A stretch of 64,000 bases of DNA from Podospora comata. Taxonomy: Eukaryota > Ascomycota > Sordariomycetes > Sordariales > Podosporaceae. The notes below the pieces were generated by a model that was not told the origin of the DNA, made no database searches, and saw nothing but the letters and a program-made list of their open reading frames with translations. A program made the translations under genes and the position numbers. Shown piece after piece: positions 58,436 through 64,000 of the stretch. The DNA lies in NCBI GenBank assembly GCA_017354895.1, contig CP071497.1:4526001-4590000 (forward strand). Reading direction: 5' to 3'. How positions within the stretch are numbered: the first letter of the stretch is position 1; the number at the start of each line of letters is the position of its first letter.

Positions 58436-58913
58436 TGTCGGTGGGTAAGATTAAGGGTAAAAAGTAGGATGTTGGCTTTGGAAAACGGCATAATGTTATT
58501 TATGCTCGCGATTGTTGACATTTTAGCTCCGGAAATAAATGTCATCATTGGGGGCTGTCGTCTGAATCAATAGTCTAGAGCCACATCCATGGAACTGGAA
58601 TGCCTGCGCTAGACCTGAGTGCTGTAGTATGCATGAAACTATCCAAAAAAACGAGGTCTTATTGGGTGCTCGCACTTCTGCGTTTTCGGGCAGAGAATAG
58701 TCCGAGCCGAGGATTGTGCTGCCAGTAGGCAGAAGCGTTGCTGAAGCCTGTCAGCTCTTTTCTCTTCCATCATGCGGGGCTACTCAGACTTACGAATACG
58801 TCGATGGCACCTAGTTGTATCCACAGTCTCGAGTCAGACCACTATTTCCGGTGATTGCTCGCCGCGATCATTGTTCAGATCAACGGCGAATCCTGCCCAA
58901 GACGAGATTTCCA
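58436..58913. other. Intergenic region upstream of the propeller gene
   Basis: No gene is seen; presumed promoter of the minus-strand propeller gene. Confidence 0.4.
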
Positions 58914-59877
58914 ATGGACGATAACAACGCGGTCAAGGGCGTGGCCCCAGGATCACACTTGGAACACCCACAACCGTGGGCTGGACCAGCTGTATCCTCG
59001 ATCAACTGCGGAGTATCATACAAGCCTCTCAGAATTGAACAATCTATTCGACTGCTCAAATTCCAGTCCCCGTGCGACACAGCTAGTCCCGAAATTGAAT
59101 GCACGCTGACGGAGCGGTCCATGGGCGATTGTCAAGGGAAATACGTTGCTCTGTCATATACATGAGGAGACTCTGTCGCACGAAGAGAAATAATTGTCGA
59201 GATCTCTCATTGTCAACGGGAAGCCAGCTCTCATCACGGAGAATCTCTATGAGGCTCTGACACACCTTCCCACGGCACGGGGAGACTTAGTTACCCGTCT
59301 TAGCCTATTCCGAATTCTGGATCGACGCGTTGTGTATCAATCAGCAGGATACGGTCGAAAAGCCCGCGCAAGTTGCCAACATGCGCGATGTCTTCTCCAA
59401 CGCCGCTTGGACAGTCGCCTGGATGGGCCCCTCGGCGGATGGGAGCGATAAGTTGTTGCGAGATATATGCAAGGTCATAGTCCCCGAGGTCAAGCACTCA
59501 CCCCTGGCCATCCGGTCATTCTTCAGCAGAGCTTGGTGGCAGCGCATGTGGATATTGCAAGAGTTTATCGTGTCGAAAAATCTTTTTCGGTTGGGCTGTA
59601 ATGGCCTTTGATATTCTGGATAGACACGGCGAAAGATTTCGAGCGCGCTGACCCTCGGGACAGCATCTTTGCGCTTCTTGGATTGATCATGCCCGAGGAG
59701 AGGCAGGACATCACTTGCGATTGCAGTTCATCTCTGTGCGAAGTGTTTTGGAACGCCATCAGGGTCACAGCAATGCTATTGACGGTCGACGATGTGGAGA
59801 AGACCTTCAACTCCTTGATTACTAACCATTTTCTTGGAGAGAGAACAAGATCCAGCAACCTAATCCATTCGAACTAG
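58914..59877 (+). pseudogene. Broken HET-domain (heterokaryon incompatibility) gene
   Basis: Fragments typical of the HET domain appear in order on the plus strand: YVALSYT, ITENLYEALTHLP, INQQDTVEKPAQVANMRDVF, AWMGPSADG, FFSRAWWQRMWILQEFIVSK and ADPRDSIFALLGL. HET-domain proteins trigger incompatibility cell death in filamentous ascomycetes. The copy is a fossil with a few breaks and lacks a long C-terminal region. Confidence 0.75.
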
Positions 59878-60122
59878 TTGTTCCTGCCCGGCGGAATTAC
59901 GACGGCGTAGCCTGTCTATCCCGAACTCTCTGCTTCAACATGTCTAAACTTGAGGAAATAAGCGGCCAGCAACGTGTTGAACATACTATAAAGCAGCAGC
60001 GAGTGCCTCGTCGGATCGGATGCATAGTGAACGCCAACAGGATGTGTGGGTTTGGCATTCTAGGACTCGGGCTGGCCGTTCTTCGGTGCTATATACAAGA
60101 ATCCTTTCAACCAAGGTCGAAT
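59878..60122. other. Short intergenic space
   Basis: Lies between the HET remnant and the 3' end of the xylanase gene. No gene is seen. Confidence 0.4.
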
Positions 60123-61379
60123 TTACTGCCCAGAAATACCCCGCAGGAAAGAGTCGTACGCCGCCTTCTTTTGGTAGTTGTTGTTCCAAAGAAGCGCGTC
60201 ACCTTCACCCTGGAAAGTCTGGGGAACCCACGAGTACCTGTCACTGACGCCCTATTTCTCACTGTTAGCAACTGTAAAACCAGACTTGTCATATCAAGCG
60301 GACGTACCCAAATGGTCATGCCAACACAGCGGGGGACATTCATGCACGACCGGGCAACACGGCCATAAGCATCAGCCAAAGCCTGCAGCTTCTGAGCATT
60401 GGATGGTGTCCTCATGCGAATATCGATCTCAGTGTAGGCAACGTCAACACCAAGGTCGGCGGTGATCTTCAAGGCGGCAGTAAGGTCCGCCTCAGAGGGG
60501 GTGGGGGTGGATTGGGTTGGGGTGCTCTCGGTGACCAAGTGGCCTTGGTAACCAACACCGTCGATTCTGACTCCGTACTGCTGGCAGAGTCTCACGATAC
60601 GAGCGGCACCTTCGACCTTGGGTCCCAGGTACTCGAGGTTGTAGTCGTTGTAGTACAGCTTGGCGGAAGGATCGGCGGCAGCGGCAATGCGGAAGGCCAT
60701 GGGGATGTATGCTTCACCGATGGTGCGGAGGAAGACGTTGTCGCGGTATGTGCCGTCCTCGTTGAGAGCTTCAAAGATGTCAGCATCGTCACTGGCTTTT
60801 ACAATTTCTCAAGACATCTACCTTCGTTGACGACATCCCAGTGGTTGCACTGCCCACGGTACCGTCCCATGACCTGGTTGATGTGGTTGGTCATGACCTG
60901 GATCAAGGTGGCGTTGTTGAAGCGGCTGTTGGACACCCAACCAGGGAGCTGAGAGTACCAGACAAGAGTATGGCAGCGAACGTGCTTGCCGTTCTGGCGT
61001 GCCCAGTTCATGTGCTGATCGGCGGCGCCCCAGTTGAACTGCCCGCGGTTAGGCTCGGTGGCATCCCACTTCTGGGCGTTCTCCGGCGTGATGGAGCCGA
61101 ACTCGCTGCGGATGATGTTCTGCTCTGAGTTGTCGTTGCGGACCGTGAGGGAGGTACCGATGTACTCGCGGCCCGCGGCAATCATTGCCTGGTTGAGGGT
61201 CCGTACTTGACGGTGGAAGAGCCTGTGGCAGCGGATGTTAGGTTCTCTCTGCATGTCAGGGGCAGGGGGACTGGTACTTACTCCACAGCCTCATGGTCAA
61301 CGGGCACCGGATTGGCGGTGACAAAGCCACCAAGGGCGAGGGCAACAGAAGGAAGGAATCTCATCTTGTCCGTCTTCAT
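60123..61379 (-). CDS. Secreted GH10 endo-beta-1,4-xylanase
   Basis: Four minus-strand exons, 61379-61282, 61222-60822, 60768-60308 and 60251-60123, with introns of 59, 53 and 56 nt (donors GTAAGT, GTAGAT, GTACGT), give about 362 residues. The signal peptide lies in MRFLPSVALALGGFVTA; a second ATG at 61364 begins exactly there and could be the start. Family motifs: FGSITPENAQKWDATEPNRG, RQNGKHVRCHTLVWYSQLP, HWDVVNE (acid/base Glu, at the exon 2 end) and VAYTEIDIRM (nucleophile Glu). The last exon adds SWVPQTFQGEGDALLWNNNY. A short variable linker precedes the catalytic domain, and no cellulose-binding module is present. The enzyme cuts xylan internally outside the cell and would cooperate with the GH43_36 arabinofuranosidase at 20349-21983. 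Confidence 0.93.
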
Positions 61380-62084
61380 TGGCTGTATGGCAAAGCGACT
61401 GATAGCGCGGAAGATGGAGGTGAACCGGAAAGCATGGCGGTTAGCCGGAGGGAGACTTTGCCCTAATATACCCAAAAGCAAGCCTTTACCTGGGAATTCG
61501 GAGATATGTGGCGACCCAAGAACCCCTTGATGGGTGATACAGACAAGAGTTCTTCATCAAACAGGGTTCCATATTTCATGGCCTGGGCGACCGGATAATT
61601 ACAAGATCTGAGTGACTATGGAGTCGAAAAGCCTTGGTCGATAGCATATTGCAGCCGCACCAATACAACTTGGTCGGATCCGGATAAAGTCAATTAATGA
61701 CCTCTTCATCCGCCCGTAGCCTAGCTCCGAGGGAATGTAACGTCTTGCGATTGATGGGTTGAGGTCCGCGTGGTAAAAGGTTAAATCGATATAGGCGATA
61801 GGTATATTGAGAAGTTGGGCCTGACAATCTTCTTCAGCATTTGGATCGAGTTTAGTTCGTTACATGAGGTGACCTGTCTCCTTGTGTAGGTAGGGAACAT
61901 GTGTAGATGCAGGACCGTTGGGTTTCGCGAGGTATAAGTAGTCCGGTAAAATTGTTAGAAGTAGCAGGGTACCTATATTAGACCTATTAAACAATGCATG
62001 ACACGATGTAGCTATGAGACCTGGCTGTTGAGATACCTAGGACATACAATGAGAGTGATGGTTGAAGGTACCATAGTGGGAATT
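61380..62084. other. Intergenic region upstream of the xylanase
   Basis: No gene is seen. It contains the xylanase promoter. Confidence 0.45.
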
Positions 62085-62760
62085 TGACTTGTCAAATAGA
62101 GTCTGCAGTGGGCCAACAGAGTCTGCAGGAGGCCAACAGAGTCTACAGGGCAGGCCCACATATCGTCACTGAAGATATAGGGGGCACCTGCCATACGCCC
62201 CCCTATACGGTCCCTATTTCTCGCGCTTGACTCGTTCAATTAGCTACTGCTTCAGTGCCTCAATGGATGACTCTGCCGTCCACCCATGTGGGAGTAATAC
62301 TCCTGTGGGATTGGTAGTCAGGTTGCTCCAGGGCTTTGGCCCTGGGCCCATAAATATGGGAAAGGATGAGGAAAGGTTTTGCTCTTCGGAGTTGTTTGTT
62401 CGAGTACTTAACAATACCATCAACATTAACAAATCCTCGCGGCCGTCCAACAACCCAGTAAGTCTTCCACTGTTAAATAGGCCCTGCGTCCGATCCCAGG
62501 TGCGCACCCATTAACCTTCTTCTTTTGCAGCGATTCCACGGCTCACACCCACCACCACCACCCACCACCACCCACTGGCTCACCCACTAGGCCCCAGTCA
62601 CCAGTGAAATCCAATAGAGGCCGGCTCAGTGGAAGATCACTGGGCTGGCCACTGTAGCTTTTGGTCAGAAAGTGGGCCTGTCCTGTAGACTGTTTTTATT
62701 GCAGACTCTGTTGACTTAAATATATCATATATCTATTTGATAGGCAAAGTCTAATTGTTC
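62085..62760. mobile_element. Candidate non-autonomous inverted-repeat element (MITE-like)
   Basis: The left side (62113-62158) holds ACAGAGTCTGCAGGAGGCC and GTCTACAGGGCAGGCCCAC. The reverse complement of the right side (62670-62716) reads ACAGAGTCTGCAATAAAAAC and GTCTACAGGACAGGCCCAC, giving ~45-bp imperfect inverted repeats about 510 bp apart. The left end also contains three ~20-bp tandem units (GAGTCTGCAGTGGGCCAACA type, 62098-62150). No transposase frame lies between. The outer ends and a target-site duplication are not resolved; AAATAGA occurs near both outer edges. It could be a MITE or a fragment of a larger DNA element. Confidence 0.4.
62098..62150 (+). repeat. About 20-bp tandem repeat, nearly three units
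   Basis: Units GAGTCTGCAGTGGGCCAACA, GAGTCTGCAGGAGGCCAACA and GAGTCTACAGGGCAGGCC follow each other at the left end of the candidate inverted-repeat element. Confidence 0.75.
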
Positions 62761-63493
62761 TGGCCCACACCCGGTACGGTATACATAATGCCCCTCAATA
62801 CCCCTGAATAACAATTGTATCCTAGTACTACCTCTGAATTTCGTCAGATCATGTACTCGAGGCTCTGCACGTGATACTTGTTGTCTGTGTCTTAGGCAGG
62901 CGCTTAACTCGATGTTTCGAGGCTTTGGGACCCGGAGCTAATCACTTGATTCTACATTGCACCACGGGGCTGACAAGTCGCTTGGACGCTCACTCCATTC
63001 TCCGAACACGACGACCATTCATGTGATAGCTAGAGCCTTGTCGGGTTTTGTTGAGCGCAATTTCCATCCAACGCAAAGAGGCTGTGACATTGCACTCGTT
63101 CTTCTGTAATATGGATCCTGCTCTAAATATAGCCGCATTGAGTTATACCGTCGACTCAATCTCAACAACAGCTGATCCTGTAGGTGACTTACCTATCAGC
63201 TTCCACATCATAGCCAACAGCCCTTCGGGTGATTGATCGAAGTTGCCAACTCCAATGCCATTGACAAATCCCCAGTCGCACAACGGGAGACTTCCAATAG
63301 ATGACTTAATAATGGAAACTTCCAAGGCTCCTGGCTTCTTTTCATGTATACAATCTCGCACAGTCGATGAAATAGGCCTAGGCTAGTGGCTTTCAAGCTT
63401 TTATGGCCACTTGCCCACAAGGTCCAACACACTTGACATTTCCTCCTTTGATGAATCTGACGCGAAGAGCTGTTGATCCATTCCCGACATGTA
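62761..63493. other. Intergenic region, no confident gene
   Basis: Short frames only. It lies downstream of the minus-strand gene at the right edge. Confidence 0.4.
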
Positions 63494-64000
63494 TCATGAC
63501 TTTCCGACAAAAATGCATGACGGTGAAGGACCATCAGGAATAGTCATGCCATCACCTCCCATGCAAGGACACTGTACAAACTCTTCCCAGTTATCCGGCC
63601 GAATTCCAACCCTTTTCCCATTATGCATGCGAGACCCAATATTGCAAAATAGACGAACTGAATTGGTTGCAGATGGCTGAAAATTTTCCCAAAGCCTTTG
63701 CATTGTGATGTCTTCGGGCTCCTGATTGCTGAAAAACTGCCGACGTGTGTTGCACCGCCGTATAAGGTCCAAGCCATCTTGCTTTGCAACTTCAAGAACC
63801 TCAATTTTGGCACTACAAGCATCCGAATGGTAGCAACAGTGCTTTGGCGTACCGATAGCGGGCAGTTCCCCCATTTGCTTGCTTTTGGTAACAACGTCGC
63901 CTGAGCAACAGCCAACAAGTCAAAACGCGAGGTTGCAGGTCTTACTTATGCCTTGCTCTATGTCGCCAAGGTCTCCCTGGCCCACTTGGATCGTCGAGGA
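63494..64000 (-). CDS. Hypothetical protein, 3' part (5' end outside window)
   Basis: The minus-strand frame enters at the right edge (SSTIQVGQGDLGDIEQGI), crosses a short 45-nt intron (63901-63945, GTAAGA...CTCAG) and continues SDVVTKSKQMGELPAIGTPK, CCYHSDACSAKIEVLEVAKQ, CNTRRQFFSNQEPEDITMQR, NIGSRMHNGKRVGIRPDNWE and CPCMGGDGMTIPDGP to the stop at 63494-63496. It has a Cys-rich, soluble appearance. I do not recognise the family. The intron restores a continuous frame, which supports a real gene, but its short length leaves some doubt. Confidence 0.45.

Noticed and set aside
62244-62507. Minus-strand 87-codon frame inside the candidate element as a transposon protein
   Set aside because: No transposase, protease or zinc-finger motif; composition is explained by the hairpin segments.

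Overview
The window is nuclear DNA of a filamentous ascomycete. Most genes have few, short GT-AG introns (45-93 nt, one of 155 nt), branch sites of the CTGAC/CTAAC type and compact intergenic spaces. The gene content is typical of a plant-litter or dung fungus: secreted glycoside hydrolases, a subtilase, a tyrosinase, a P450 and a Pth11-type receptor. Several proteins (GH43_36, GH10, NFX1-like helicase) look like Sordariales, Podospora/Chaetomium relatives; that placement is an inference from remembered family resemblance, not a search.

Layout. 0-15.9 kb: a partial zinc-finger protein with a very acidic tail (minus, off the left edge), a mannitol-dehydrogenase-like SDR, a tRNA-Lys, a secreted amidohydrolase, a FAD monooxygenase with a probable GC-AG intron, a GH2 exo-glucosaminidase-like enzyme, a damaged VWA-domain gene and a P450. 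15.9-20.2 kb: a decayed gene, a seven-helix Pth11-like receptor and a second tRNA-Lys identical to the first. 20.3-26.2 kb: GH43_36 arabinofuranosidase, an MDR oxidoreductase and a secreted tyrosinase. 26.5-35.2 kb: a gene graveyard (unrecognised decayed coding DNA, an NFX1/UPF1-type helicase without its P-loop, and a small NTPase gene with an in-frame TGA). 35.2-41.3 kb: a secreted GH43, then an F-box/ankyrin gene whose central 1.48 kb has been inverted. 41.9-50.2 kb: a membrane-anchored thioredoxin, a TagC-like secreted propeller, a long gene-poor stretch and a DFR-like reductase. 50.8-58.4 kb: the splicing factor TFIP11/Ntr1, a proteinase K-type subtilase and a second secreted propeller. 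58.9-64 kb: a broken HET-domain gene, a GH10 xylanase, a candidate inverted-repeat element and a partial gene on the right edge.

Functionally, the intact set is mostly extracellular: GH10 (xylan backbone), GH43_36 (arabinose side chains) and GH43_26-like (arabinose) could act on arabinoxylan/arabinan, GH2 on chitosan oligomers, the subtilase on protein, and the tyrosinase and P450 on phenolics or secondary metabolites. The genes are interspersed and lie on both strands, so this is a neighbourhood and not an evident co-regulated cluster.

No prokaryote-like defence system, CRISPR array or biosynthetic core enzyme was found. The most informative observations are the inversion that splits the F-box/ankyrin gene with both original junctions still readable, a recurrent switch from C-rich to G-rich coding strand inside many genes, the probable GC-AG intron, the duplicated tRNA-Lys with a conserved trailer, and the number of host genes caught at different stages of decay.
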